Assembly: GCF_019049655.1 (NCBI RefSeq)
Contig: NZ_JAFMOX010000064.1
Coordinates: 124,001 to 188,000, forward strand
Origin: Rahnella rivi
GTDB lineage: Bacteria; Pseudomonadota; Gammaproteobacteria; Enterobacterales; Enterobacteriaceae
DNA: 64,000 nt
Reading direction: 5' to 3'
The notes beneath the pieces are model-generated. The model was not told the origin of the DNA. It was given only the letters and a program-made list of their open reading frames with translations, and did not search any database. Shown here piece by piece: positions 45,200 through 54,090 of the stretch. Each line of letters opens with the position of its first letter. The stretch's first letter is position 1. The translations under genes and the position numbers were made by a program.

Positions 45200-45765
45200 A
45201 TAAAACAAGACTTTGGATCATTCTGGTACTGACCGCCATCGTGCTGATACTGATTGGCTGGTCACTGTCAGACAATACGGATGATGCGCCGCAGGCGGTC
45301 AACGATCAGGAACCGACCTACCAAAGCTCCCACACGGTAACCATGGTGTATGACCCGCTGGGAAGCCTGACCTACAAACTGGTGTCGGATCAGGTCAAAT
45401 ACTACACCACCGATCAGGTAACATGGTTTACCAACCCGGTGGCGACCATGTATGACAAGAATAAAGTGCCAACCTGGGTGCTGCGTTCTGATAAAGCCAA
45501 GATGACTCAGGATAAAATGCTCTATCTTTATGGGCATGTGCAGGCAGACAGCCTGACGCCAGAAACATCACAGCTGCAAAGAATCAAAACGGATAATGCA
45601 CAGGTTAACCTGACGACACAGGACGTTGCCTCAGACGATGAAGTAACGCTTTATGGCACAGGTTTTACATCTAACGGCATGAAAATGCGTGGTAATCTGC
45701 GCGATAAAACAGCAGAGCTGATCGAAAAGGTAACGACCTCTTATGAAATTCAAAGCAAAAAATAA
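45196..45765 (+). CDS. lptC: LPS export protein LptC
   Basis: Bitopic inner-membrane protein of the LPS transport bridge; its transmembrane helix regulates LptB2FG and its beta-jellyroll passes LPS to LptA. It is 189 residues with one helix (about 7-24) and the jellyroll (about 55-185). The end overlaps lptA by 23 bases, a conserved enterobacterial overlap. Conservation is modest but the position is decisive. Confidence 0.95.
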   Translation: MNKTRLWIILVLTAIVLILIGWSLSDNTDDAPQAVNDQEPTYQSSHTVTMVYDPLGSLTYKLVSDQVKYYTTDQVTWFTNPVATMYDKNKVPTWVLRSDKAKMTQDKMLYLYGHVQADSLTPETSQLQRIKTDNAQVNLTTQDVASDDEVTLYGTGFTSNGMKMRGNLRDKTAELIEKVTTSYEIQSKK

Positions 45766-46300
45766 AATCCGTAATCTTCTGATCACCGGCTCGTTGTTGG
45801 CCATCAGCATTCCGGCATTCGCGCTGAAAGACGACACAACGAAACCGATCACCATTGATTCCGCCAATCAGGCGCTGGATGTGAACACCAACACGGCAAC
45901 CTTTACCGGCAATGTGGTGGTGAATCAGGGCTCGATTCAGGTTAAAGCCGACAAAGTTGTGGTGATCCGCCCGCAAGGTGTCTCCGGCAAAGAAGTGGTG
46001 GAAGGCTACGGCAATCCGGTGACCTTCTACCAGTTGCAGGACAACGGTAAACCGATCAAAGGCCACGCGCAGAAAGTCCGTTATGAAGTGGAAACCGATC
46101 TGGTGACCCTGACCGGAAACGCTTACCTTGAACAGCTGGACAGCAATGTGAAAGGCGATCGTATTACCTATCTGGTGCAAAAACAGCAGATGGAAGCCTT
46201 CAGTGATAAAGGCAATCGTGTCACGACCGTGCTGGTTCCGACACAGTTGCAGGAAAAGACCCCGGCAGCAGCCGGCGGCCAGACCAAAAAGAGTAACTGA
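45743..46300 (+). CDS. lptA: Periplasmic LPS bridge protein LptA
   Basis: Forms the periplasmic beta-jellyroll bridge carrying LPS to LptD. It is 185 residues. The signal peptide is cleaved after A-F-A near residue 27, and the OstA/LptA domain lies at about 30-160 (D-S-A-N-Q-A-L-D-V, T-F-T-G-N-V-V-V-N-Q-G-S-I). The start lies inside lptC, so translation is coupled. lptB follows six bases later. Confidence 0.96.
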   Translation: MKFKAKNKIRNLLITGSLLAISIPAFALKDDTTKPITIDSANQALDVNTNTATFTGNVVVNQGSIQVKADKVVVIRPQGVSGKEVVEGYGNPVTFYQLQDNGKPIKGHAQKVRYEVETDLVTLTGNAYLEQLDSNVKGDRITYLVQKQQMEAFSDKGNRVTTVLVPTQLQEKTPAAAGGQTKKSN

Positions 46301-46306
46301 TAATTT

Positions 46307-47032
46307 ATGGCAAAATTAATCGCAGAAAATCTGGCGAAGGCATACAAAGGCCGTAAGGTCGTTGAAGATGTCAGCCTGGCAGTCAATTCAGGCGAAATCG
46401 TCGGATTACTTGGCCCTAACGGTGCCGGTAAAACCACCACCTTCTACATGGTGGTCGGTATCGTACAGCGTGACGCTGGCCGAATCATCGTTGACGACGA
46501 AGACATCAGCCTTTTGCCATTGCATACCCGCGCACGTCGCGGCATTGGTTACCTGCCTCAGGAAGCCTCTATTTTCCGCCGCCTCAGCGTGTTCGACAAC
46601 CTGATGGCCGTGCTGCAAATCCGTGACGACCTGAACAAAGAACAGCGCAATGATCGCGCCAATGAGCTGATGGAAGAATTCCATATCTCTCACTTGCGCG
46701 ATAACCTCGGCCAGTCACTGTCCGGGGGGGAACGCCGTCGTGTGGAAATTGCCCGCGCACTGGCAGCCAACCCTAAGTTTATCCTGCTGGATGAACCCTT
46801 TGCCGGTGTTGACCCGATTTCCGTTATCGACATCAAAAAAATCATTGAGCATCTTCGCGACAGCGGTCTGGGCGTTCTGATCACTGACCACAACGTCCGT
46901 GAAACGCTCGACGTGTGTGAACGCGCCTATATCGTCAGTCAGGGCAAGCTTATCGCCCACGGCACCCCAGCCGACATTCTTGCTGATGAACAAGTGAAAC
47001 GTGTTTATCTTGGTGAAGAATTCCGTCTGTGA
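46307..47032 (+). CDS. lptB: LPS export ATPase LptB
   Basis: ATPase powering LPS extraction by LptB2FGC. It is 241 residues. Walker A is G-P-N-G-A-G-K-T (about 37-44), the signature L-S-G-G-E-R-R-R near 139-146, and Walker B F-I-L-L-D-E-P-F near 158-165, followed by A-G-V-D-P and switch His near 195 (T-D-H-N-V-R-E-T). It is very close to E. coli LptB. Confidence 0.98.
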   Translation: MAKLIAENLAKAYKGRKVVEDVSLAVNSGEIVGLLGPNGAGKTTTFYMVVGIVQRDAGRIIVDDEDISLLPLHTRARRGIGYLPQEASIFRRLSVFDNLMAVLQIRDDLNKEQRNDRANELMEEFHISHLRDNLGQSLSGGERRRVEIARALAANPKFILLDEPFAGVDPISVIDIKKIIEHLRDSGLGVLITDHNVRETLDVCERAYIVSQGKLIAHGTPADILADEQVKRVYLGEEFRL

Positions 47033-47051
47033 TCTGCGCCGCCTGAAGCGC

Positions 47052-47079
47052 GCCTGTTTCGCTTTACACTGAAACAGGC
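47052..47079 (+). other. Hairpin between lptB and rpoN
   Basis: A perfect 9-bp stem (GCCTGTTTC with GAAACAGGC) and 10-base loop in the 102-bp gap. No T run, so probably not a true terminator; it could be a processing or attenuation point. Confidence 0.45.
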
Positions 47080-47134
47080 CGTTTCTGACCGAAGTGTTGC
47101 CGTTCGAACTCATCTACGGATATAAAGCCAAGAT

Positions 47135-48568
47135 ATGAAGCAAGGTTTGCAACTCAGATTCAGCCAACAACTGGCAATGACTCCTCAATTACAGCAGGCA
47201 ATCCGCCTGTTGCAATTGTCCACGCTTGAGCTCCAACAGGAGATCCAACTCGCGCTGGAGAGCAACCCTCTGCTGGAACAAACCGATCTTCACGATGAGA
47301 TCGATGCGGTCGAAACCGCTGACAGTGAAGGTCTGGATACCCGCGAGGCTCTCGAGCAAAAAGACATGCCCGAAGAGTTACCGCTGGATGCGACCTGGGA
47401 TGAAATTTACACCGCCGGAACACCGTCCGGTACCGGTAACGATTACAGCGACGACGAGCTGCCGGTTTATCAGGGTGAAACCACCCAGACGCTTCAGGAT
47501 TACCTGATGTGGCAGGTCGAACTGACGCCGTTTTCCGACACCGATGCGGCTATCGCGACCTCGATTGTCGACGCGGTGGATGACACCGGATATCTGACGA
47601 TTTCTCTCGACGATATTCTCGAAAGTATCGGCGATGATGACGTCACGATGGACGAAGTGGAAGCCGTGCTCAAACGCGTTCAGCGTTTTGATCCCGTGGG
47701 TGTCGCCGCGCGCGACCTGCGCGACTGTCTGCTGATTCAGCTTTCCCAGTACGTCCCGGAAACGCCTTTCATTACAGAAGCCAGGCTTATCATCAGCGAA
47801 CATCTGGATTTGCTGGCGAACCATGATTTCCGCGCACTTATGCGATCAACCCGTCTAAAAGAAGATACACTGAAAGGAGCGATGCTCCTGATCCAGTCTC
47901 TTGATCCGCGACCGGGCCAGTCGATCAACACCGGCGAATCCGAATACGTCATCCCGGATGTGCTGGTACGCAAAGTGTCCGGTGTCTGGACTGTCGAACT
48001 GAACTCAGACAGCATTCCGCGACTGAAAATCAACCAGCATTATGCTGCGATGGGCAATTCGACCCGCAGCGACAGCGACGGGCAATTTATCCGCAGCAAT
48101 CTGCAGGAAGCCAAGTGGTTGATCAAAAGTCTGGAGAGCCGCAACGACACACTGCTGAAAGTCACGCGCTGCATCGTTGAGCAGCAGCAGGCGTTCTTTG
48201 AGATGGGTGATGAATACATGAAACCGATGGTGCTGGCCGATATCGCCAGCGCCGTGGAAATGCACGAATCGACGATTTCACGCGTTACAACGCAGAAATT
48301 CCTGCACAGCCCGCGTGGCATTTTCGAACTGAAGTATTTCTTCTCCAGCCACGTCAGTACTGACAGCGGCGGCGAGGCATCGTCCACCGCGATCCGGGCG
48401 CTGGTGAAGAAATTAATTGCAGCGGAGAATCCTGTAAAACCGCTGAGTGACAGTAAGTTAGCTACCCTGCTTTCCAATCAGGGAATTATGGTGGCGCGCC
48501 GTACCGTCGCAAAATACCGAGAGTCTTTGTCCATCCCGCCCTCAAACCAGCGTAAACAGTTAGTTTGA
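47135..48568 (+). CDS. rpoN: RNA polymerase sigma-54 factor RpoN
   Basis: Sigma-54, recognising -24/-12 promoters with enhancer-binding activators for nitrogen and other genes. It is 477 residues. The glutamine-rich region I (about 1-50, L-R-F-S-Q-Q-L-A-M-T-P-Q-L-Q-Q) contacts activators, an acidic region II follows (about 60-110), and the core-binding and DNA-binding region III ends with the RpoN box A-R-R-T-V-A-K-Y-R near 454-462. It is followed by hpf, ptsN, rapZ and npr, the classic rpoN cluster. Confidence 0.98.
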   Translation: MKQGLQLRFSQQLAMTPQLQQAIRLLQLSTLELQQEIQLALESNPLLEQTDLHDEIDAVETADSEGLDTREALEQKDMPEELPLDATWDEIYTAGTPSGTGNDYSDDELPVYQGETTQTLQDYLMWQVELTPFSDTDAAIATSIVDAVDDTGYLTISLDDILESIGDDDVTMDEVEAVLKRVQRFDPVGVAARDLRDCLLIQLSQYVPETPFITEARLIISEHLDLLANHDFRALMRSTRLKEDTLKGAMLLIQSLDPRPGQSINTGESEYVIPDVLVRKVSGVWTVELNSDSIPRLKINQHYAAMGNSTRSDSDGQFIRSNLQEAKWLIKSLESRNDTLLKVTRCIVEQQQAFFEMGDEYMKPMVLADIASAVEMHESTISRVTTQKFLHSPRGIFELKYFFSSHVSTDSGGEASSTAIRALVKKLIAAENPVKPLSDSKLATLLSNQGIMVARRTVAKYRESLSIPPSNQRKQLV

Positions 48569-48591
48569 CCTCAACAGAGAAGGAAGACATT

Positions 48592-48879
48592 ATGCAGCTC
48601 AACATTACCGGACATCACATTGAGATCACCGATCCCCTGAGAGAATTCATCACGATGAAACTGGCGAAGCTCGAACAGTATTTCGACAGGATAAATCAGG
48701 TGTATGTGGTGTTAAGCGTTGAAAAAGTGCAGAAAATCGCGGAAGCGACGCTGCATGTGAACGGAGGCGAGTTGCATGCCACCTCGGAGCATCAGGATAT
48801 GTACGCAGCGATTGACGGCCTGGTTGATAAACTGGCGCGCCAGCTGAACAAACATAAAGACAAACTGAAACAGCACTGA
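48592..48879 (+). CDS. hpf: Ribosome hibernation promoting factor HPF
   Basis: Short-form HPF that with RMF makes 100S ribosome dimers in stationary phase. The start at 48592 (M-Q-L-N-I-T-G-H-H-I) gives 95 residues. The S30AE/YfiA fold is seen (F-D-R-I-N-Q-V-Y-V-V-L-S-V-E-K), ending in a basic tail (R-Q-L-N-K-H-K-D-K-L-K-Q-H). It follows rpoN closely. The gap to ptsN holds two small stem-loops (around 48,887-48,951). Confidence 0.96.
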   Translation: MQLNITGHHIEITDPLREFITMKLAKLEQYFDRINQVYVVLSVEKVQKIAEATLHVNGGELHATSEHQDMYAAIDGLVDKLARQLNKHKDKLKQH

Positions 48880-48988
48880 CATTCATGTAGCCAACCCTGT
48901 GCTACACACCTTCGGGCATCGGCTTGTGACCTTCGGGGAACGAGCCGATATAGCTTTAAGGGTGAATCAGTGCAAAAGTGAAGATGAC

Positions 48989-49459
48989 ATGATCAACGAT
49001 ACTGCAATGCAATTAACGTCGGTGCTGAATGCCGAATGCACCAAAAGCGGCGTTCATTGCGCCAGCAAAAAACGCGCGCTGGAAATCATCAGCGAACTGG
49101 CTGCCAAACAATTGAATTTGTCGCCACAAGTGATTTTCGACGCCATTTTGACCCGTGAGCGTATGGGCAGCACCGGGATCGGTGCCGGGATCGCCATCCC
49201 GCACGGCAAGCTGGAAGAAGACACATTACGCGCCGTCGGCGTGTTTATTCAGCTCGATCAACCGATCGCGTTTGACGCTATCGACAATCAGCCGGTGGAT
49301 CTCCTTTTTGCCTTGCTGGTTCCGGCAGATCAATGTAAAACCCACTTACACACCTTGTCTTTAGTGGCCAAAAAATTGGCTGATAAAACAGTGTGTCGCC
49401 GTCTGCGCGGAGCGCAAAGCGACGAAGAACTGTTCCAGATAATGACAGAAAACGAATAA
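48989..49459 (+). CDS. ptsN: Nitrogen-PTS EIIA component PtsN
   Basis: EIIA-Ntr, phosphorylated by NPr, regulates potassium transport (TrkA, KdpD) and other targets without sugar transport. The start at 48989 (M-I-N-D-T-A-M-Q-L) gives 156 residues. The phospho-accepting histidine is His72 in I-A-I-P-H-G-K-L-E. The family G-M/R-M-G-S-T-G-I-G block precedes it. It lies between hpf and rapZ, with npr nearby supplying its phosphate donor. Confidence 0.96.
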   Translation: MINDTAMQLTSVLNAECTKSGVHCASKKRALEIISELAAKQLNLSPQVIFDAILTRERMGSTGIGAGIAIPHGKLEEDTLRAVGVFIQLDQPIAFDAIDNQPVDLLFALLVPADQCKTHLHTLSLVAKKLADKTVCRRLRGAQSDEELFQIMTENE

Positions 49460-49467
49460 ATTGATGA

Positions 49468-49488
49468 TTCCCGGCAACGCGCCGGGAA
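49468..49488 (+). other. Hairpin between ptsN and rapZ
   Basis: A stem of TTCCCGGC with GCCGGGAA and 5-base loop in the 67-bp gap. No T run. Confidence 0.45.
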
Positions 49489-49526
49489 AGTGAATTCTGA
49501 ACACTGAATGCCAGGGGAGTGACACC

Positions 49527-50381
49527 ATGGTGCTGATGATTGTCAGCGGCCGTTCCGGTTCCGGGAAGTCGGTTGCCCTAAGGGCATTAGAAGACATGGG
49601 ATTTTACTGTGTGGACAATCTGCCGGTGGTTTTACTGCCGCAGCTCGCCCAGACACTTGTCGAACGCAATACGTCTGCCGCCGTCAGCATTGACGTGCGC
49701 AACATGCCAGAAACACCGGAAGTGTATGAGCATGCGATGTCACAACTGCCTGAGAGTTTTTCGCCGCAGTTGCTGTTTCTCGACGCAGACCGCAATACCC
49801 TGATCCGTCGTTACAGCGATACCCGTCGTCTGCACCCGCTTTCCAGCAAAAACCTGTCCCTTGAAAGTGCCATCGATGAAGAAGCCGATCTGCTCGAGCC
49901 ATTGCGCTCCGCCGCTGATCTGATCATCGATACCTCAGAAATGTCGGTTCATGAACTGGCAGAAATGCTGCGTACCCGTCTTTTGGGCAAACGTGAGCGT
50001 GAACTGACGATGGTCTTTGAATCCTTTGGCTTCAAACACGGCCTGCCGATTGATGCCGATTACGTGTTTGACGTGCGTTTCCTGCCAAACCCGCACTGGG
50101 ATCCGAAACTGCGTCCGATGACCGGCCTTGATAAACCGGTGGCGGCGTTCCTCGATCGTCACACCGAAGTGCACAACTTTATCTACCAGACCCGCAGCTA
50201 CCTCGAACAATGGCTGCCGATGCTGGAAACCAACAACCGCAGCTATCTGACCGTCGCCATTGGTTGTACCGGGGGTAAACACCGTTCGGTGTATATCGCA
50301 GAACAACTGGCCGACTATTTCCGTTCCCGCGGGAAGAATGTGCAATCCCGCCATCGCACGCTGGAAAAACGCAAATCATGA
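49527..50381 (+). CDS. rapZ: RNase adaptor RapZ
   Basis: RNA-binding adaptor that hands GlmZ to RNase E and so tunes glmS and amino-sugar synthesis, sensing GlcN6P. It is 284 residues. The N-terminal Walker A is G-R-S-G-S-G-K-S (8-15). The C-terminal domain has the G-C-T-G-G-K-H-R-S-V motif near 246-255, and a basic tail (R-H-R-T-L-E-K-R-K-S) binds RNA. The stop overlaps npr by four bases. Confidence 0.97.
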   Translation: MVLMIVSGRSGSGKSVALRALEDMGFYCVDNLPVVLLPQLAQTLVERNTSAAVSIDVRNMPETPEVYEHAMSQLPESFSPQLLFLDADRNTLIRRYSDTRRLHPLSSKNLSLESAIDEEADLLEPLRSAADLIIDTSEMSVHELAEMLRTRLLGKRERELTMVFESFGFKHGLPIDADYVFDVRFLPNPHWDPKLRPMTGLDKPVAAFLDRHTEVHNFIYQTRSYLEQWLPMLETNNRSYLTVAIGCTGGKHRSVYIAEQLADYFRSRGKNVQSRHRTLEKRKS

Positions 50382-50650
50382 CGGTGAAACAAACGGTAGA
50401 AATCAAAAACCGGTTAGGCATGCACGCCCGTCCGGCCATGAAGTTGTTTGAACTGGTGCAGAGTTTTGAATCGGAAGTGATGCTGCGCAATGGCACAGGC
50501 ATAGAAGCAGAAGCCAGCAGCGTGATAGCACTGCTGATGCTCGATTCCCCGAAAGGTCAGCAGATCGAAATCGAAGCCACCGGCCCCGATGAAGAGCAGG
50601 CGCTGACAGCGGTCGTGAACCTGATCAATTCAGGATTTGACGAAGACTAA
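50378..50650 (+). CDS. npr: Nitrogen-PTS phosphocarrier NPr
   Basis: HPr-like carrier (also ptsO) that moves phosphate from PtsP to PtsN. It is 90 residues. The active-site histidine is His16 in L-G-M-H-A-R-P-A, and the regulatory-helix region E-A-S-S-V-I-A-L-L-M-L follows at about 45-55. It is the last gene of the yrbG-npr block; the next genes are an accessory cluster on the other strand. Confidence 0.96.
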   Translation: MTVKQTVEIKNRLGMHARPAMKLFELVQSFESEVMLRNGTGIEAEASSVIALLMLDSPKGQQIEIEATGPDEEQALTAVVNLINSGFDED

Positions 50651-50774
50651 GACTCCTCACTCTTAGCCATAGTCATTGGCGTTGCAGCAAGGCAGCCAGC
50701 GAGAGACTCCCGATGAGCTGACATCAGTCAGTGATTCGGGTGAACGAACGCCGCTGCGGCGTCAAAGACGCAGG

Positions 50775-52694
50775 CTAAATGCGGGAAAGGCAATCTATTG
50801 CAATAGCCTTGAAGCTTTCAAAATTCTCACTGCTCAGTAAACGGCTCATCGAACGCTCCCGCACAAACGTCACGAACAAATCGTAAATCGCCATCGCTTC
50901 TTCGTAATCGGCCTTGCTGATGGCCAGCAGGAAAATCACGTGCGCCGTCTCCCCTTCTCCCCAGGCAATGCCCTGCGGCGAGAGCAGCGTAATCACCACT
51001 GTTTTCTTCGCCAGCAGCCCCAGCGAGTGCGGCAGCGCAATGCCCTCGCCCAGCATGGTCGAAACGATTTCCTCACGCTCCACCACCGACGGATAAAACG
51101 CCTGATCGACATATCCCTCGGCCTCCAGCTGCGAACACACATGGCGGAATAATTCCGCCTGGGTCATCGGCTCGTTGACGATCATGAAGTGTTTTTCGTC
51201 GAAGAATTTTTCCAGCATATAAGGCCGTGTGCGATCGACCAGCACCAGCTTGCCGAGCTGTTCCATCTGGTATTCGGTCGGGAACGGCGACAGCACCACC
51301 ACCGGCTTATTCTTCTCGCTGATTCGGGCGTTGGAGATAATAAAATCTTCGTCGATGTGCTCCAGCTTCTCGTAATCACGCAGCGTCACAATCTGTTTCA
51401 TCACCAGCTGCGGATACTTACGGCTGATCTGCGCCTGGATCATGCGGATGGTCGAATTGCCGGTATCGCACACCAGCATCACCTGCGGATGGCGCTGATA
51501 ACCGATATTGTAATGCCGCTCCAGCCCGACGCCGATGTGCAGCACCAGAAAACCGATCTCGTTTTCGCTGAGCGTATACGGCGTGTATTTCCCCCAGCTG
51601 GACACCGCCGCCAGCGTGACGTCATAAGCCATCGGATAATGCTGTTTGATGTTATTCAGCAGCGGGTTCGGGATATTAATCTGGTATTTCACCCGCGTAA
51701 TCATGGTCTTGATGTGCGTCAGCAGGTCGGCGCGCAGCTGCTTATCACCCTGCAGATCGTAGTTATAGTGCGAGTTGATATACGAAAGAATGTAATCGAC
51801 CAGCGATTCGTCATCGTCGGCATTAATGTCGGTCGGCAGAATTTGCTGCACGCGACGGGCAGCGATATTCACCCGCAGATAGGCTTCTTCAGAAGCCGGG
51901 ATCTCCTTGCCGACGAGATTTTTCAGCTCGGCTGCCAGCCGTACAGAAACCTGTTTCACCGCCGGGTCGCCGTCTTCGGCATCAAAATCCGTCAGCGGAT
52001 AGCCGCCGGTAATGCGCTTGATGGCGACCGCGCAATAGAGGATCAGATACTGCTCGCCTTCATCGGTCAGCTGAATGGAGGACTGCGTCAGCAGCTGATG
52101 CATAAAGCGCGTCAGCGGCACCAGCGCTTCCGGTTCCAGACTTTCCGCTTTCAGCAGCGGATTCGCCTGTTCTTCAGCATCCAGCTGGAACAGCAGATCG
52201 GTCAGACAGGCGCGGATCGCCAGCTCTGCACCAAACAGCTTCATGCCATAACGCGGCTTGGTTTCAATATTCAGGTGGTAGCGCGCCAGATGCTCCCTCA
52301 CCTCAGCCATATCATTTTGCAGGGTTCCCCGGCTGACAAACCATTCATCGGCCAGATCTTCCAGCTTGAGTGAAAAAGCTGAGGTCAAAAAGCGGATCAG
52401 CAACGTTTTCACCCGTTCGGCGGCGGTGCGCGGCGTCGGGTTCGGTTTACGTTGTGTCGTGTGCTGTAACGACGAGAACAGCGCCTGATCGTCGATTTTC
52501 AGCTGATACCCGCTGCCACGGCTGTGAACAAAGCTTGCACCGTAGTCGGCGATGATTTCGTTGAGCGAGGTGATGTCGGCACGCACGGTACGCGTTGACA
52601 CCGCCAGACGCTTCGCCAGCTCGTCCTGAGGCAGGGTTTCGGTCTGTAACGCGTCGAACAATTGCGCCAGCCGTTGATTGGGAAATCTCACCAT
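50775..52694 (-). CDS. PRD-containing transcription activator with EIIB and EIIA domains
   Basis: BglG/MtlR-type regulator of 639 residues. In order: DNA-binding helix-turn-helix (about 5-60), second HTH (about 92-155), PRD1 (about 185-290), PRD2 (about 295-400, with His327 and His386), an EIIB-like domain with Cys409 in L-V-C-D-T-G-N-S, and an EIIA-Fru/Mtl-like domain with His556 in I-A-L-P-H-S. PRD1 has Tyr-Cys where its second histidine is expected, so its phosphorylation may be one-sided. I chose the ATG at 52694 (M-V-R-F-P-N-Q); a longer start would run into the lactonase gene. It is the last gene of the cluster and presumably its activator, reading PTS phosphorylation. Confidence 0.85.
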   Translation of the reverse strand: MVRFPNQRLAQLFDALQTETLPQDELAKRLAVSTRTVRADITSLNEIIADYGASFVHSRGSGYQLKIDDQALFSSLQHTTQRKPNPTPRTAAERVKTLLIRFLTSAFSLKLEDLADEWFVSRGTLQNDMAEVREHLARYHLNIETKPRYGMKLFGAELAIRACLTDLLFQLDAEEQANPLLKAESLEPEALVPLTRFMHQLLTQSSIQLTDEGEQYLILYCAVAIKRITGGYPLTDFDAEDGDPAVKQVSVRLAAELKNLVGKEIPASEEAYLRVNIAARRVQQILPTDINADDDESLVDYILSYINSHYNYDLQGDKQLRADLLTHIKTMITRVKYQINIPNPLLNNIKQHYPMAYDVTLAAVSSWGKYTPYTLSENEIGFLVLHIGVGLERHYNIGYQRHPQVMLVCDTGNSTIRMIQAQISRKYPQLVMKQIVTLRDYEKLEHIDEDFIISNARISEKNKPVVVLSPFPTEYQMEQLGKLVLVDRTRPYMLEKFFDEKHFMIVNEPMTQAELFRHVCSQLEAEGYVDQAFYPSVVEREEIVSTMLGEGIALPHSLGLLAKKTVVITLLSPQGIAWGEGETAHVIFLLAISKADYEEAMAIYDLFVTFVRERSMSRLLSSENFESFKAIAIDCLSRI

Positions 52695-52773
52695 GGTTTT
52701 TCCAGTTCGTTTCAGCGAGGCCCCGCCCACGGCAATGACTGGCCGTGGACGGGGTTTGTTTCTGCTGCGCCGG

Positions 52774-53973
52774 TTAAGGCGCAATCACCATTTGCGACGG
52801 ACTGCCGACCGCCACGTAGCTGTCGACAAACGTCAGTTTGCCGCTGTCCGGCGATACCTTGAATGTAGTGATGTTATCGCTTCGTTGATTCATTGCGTAA
52901 ATATATTTGCCATCCGGCGACAGGGTCAGCGTTCTCGGGTAATCGCCCCGCGTCCAGGTTTCCCCGCTCCAGGTCATCGCGCCTTCGCCGGTCACGGTGA
53001 TCTGCGCAATGCTGTTGTGCAGGCGGTTGGCCACGTACAGATGTTTGCCGTCTTTGCTCAGCACGATGCCTGCCGCAAAGTTGGTGCCTTTGAAACCGGC
53101 GGGCAGCGAGGACAGGCTCTGCAGTTCCGTCAGCGTGCCTTTGCTTGCATCAAAGCGATAACTGGTCAGCGTCGAGGCTTCTTCGTTGATCAGGAAAACC
53201 ACGTGGCCGTTGGGATGGAAAACAAAATGACGCGGCCCGGCGCCTTCCGAAGAGGCTTTGATGAACGGCGGATCGTTAGCTTCCAGCGCGCCGCTCTCGC
53301 CGTTGAGTTTCCACTGATAAATCCGATCCAGCCCAAGATCCGTGGAGAAGGCGAACTTACCGGAAGGATCGGTGGCGATCATATGCGCGTGCGGCCCGTT
53401 GTGGTCGCTGATGGCAAAACTGCCTTCCGCGGCGGCGGCCGGTTTGCCCGCGCCCGCCGGGCCGGAATCCTGCTGGCTGTTACTGGCTTCGCTCAGTTTT
53501 CCGCTGGCATCCACCGGGAACACCGCCACCACGCCGCTGATGTAGTTCGCCACCAGCAGATGTTCGCCTTTTGGCGTCAGTGACAAGTACACCGGCCCCG
53601 CGCCCTGCGAATCCACCTGATTAATCAGCGTCAGGCTGCCGTCTTCTGGTGAAATGCGGTAAGCCGCCACGGATCCGTGTTTACCGCCGTTGTAATTGTC
53701 AGTTTCACTGCCGATAAACAACGTTTTACCGTCGTGGCTGAGTACCATCTGCGCCTGATTGGGCAACTGGCTGGCGAGGGTTTTATCACTCAGCGCACCG
53801 GTTTTCGGATCGAATGTAAAGCGGTAGACACCTTCCCCGTTCGGGTTGTAGGTGCCGACGTAAGCAAAATGCGAAGTCGTCGAAGTCATTGTTTTTTCTG
53901 CTGCATAGAGCGGCATGGCAGACACTGCCAGCATCGCGGAGGTTAAACCTGAAATCAGAAACCAGTTTCTCAT
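52774..53973 (-). CDS. Exported beta-propeller lactonase (6-phosphogluconolactonase-like)
   Basis: Seven-bladed-propeller lactonase family (Pgl/YbhE type), 399 residues. Repeated blade motifs are seen (L-S-P-D-G-K-Y-I-Y-A-M-N, L-S-K-D-G-K-H-L-Y-V-A-N, L-T-P-K-G-E-H-L-L-V-A-N). Unlike cytosolic Pgl it has a clear Sec signal peptide: a hydrophobic core at residues about 7-20 and cleavage after L-Y-A near 24. It would open a sugar lactone in the periplasm before uptake. A 117-bp gap with an 8-bp hairpin (54010-54045) separates it from the aldolase gene. The substrate is unknown. Pairing with the catabolic genes upstream is inference from position and strand. Confidence 0.8.
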   Translation of the reverse strand: MRNWFLISGLTSAMLAVSAMPLYAAEKTMTSTTSHFAYVGTYNPNGEGVYRFTFDPKTGALSDKTLASQLPNQAQMVLSHDGKTLFIGSETDNYNGGKHGSVAAYRISPEDGSLTLINQVDSQGAGPVYLSLTPKGEHLLVANYISGVVAVFPVDASGKLSEASNSQQDSGPAGAGKPAAAAEGSFAISDHNGPHAHMIATDPSGKFAFSTDLGLDRIYQWKLNGESGALEANDPPFIKASSEGAGPRHFVFHPNGHVVFLINEEASTLTSYRFDASKGTLTELQSLSSLPAGFKGTNFAAGIVLSKDGKHLYVANRLHNSIAQITVTGEGAMTWSGETWTRGDYPRTLTLSPDGKYIYAMNQRSDNITTFKVSPDSGKLTFVDSYVAVGSPSQMVIAP

Positions 53974-54090
53974 ACATTTCCTCAGAATTTGGGACTGTCA
54001 GACAAGAGAACCCTGCACCCGCGCAGTGAACGGGAGATGCAGGGTGTTTAACCGCGCAGACGGCTTACCGCGCAGGAAAGGTCAGAACCT

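Noticed and set aside
51189..52373. 394-codon plus-strand frame over the PRD regulator
   Set aside because: Antisense shadow. The minus-strand frame has the full domain order of a PRD activator.
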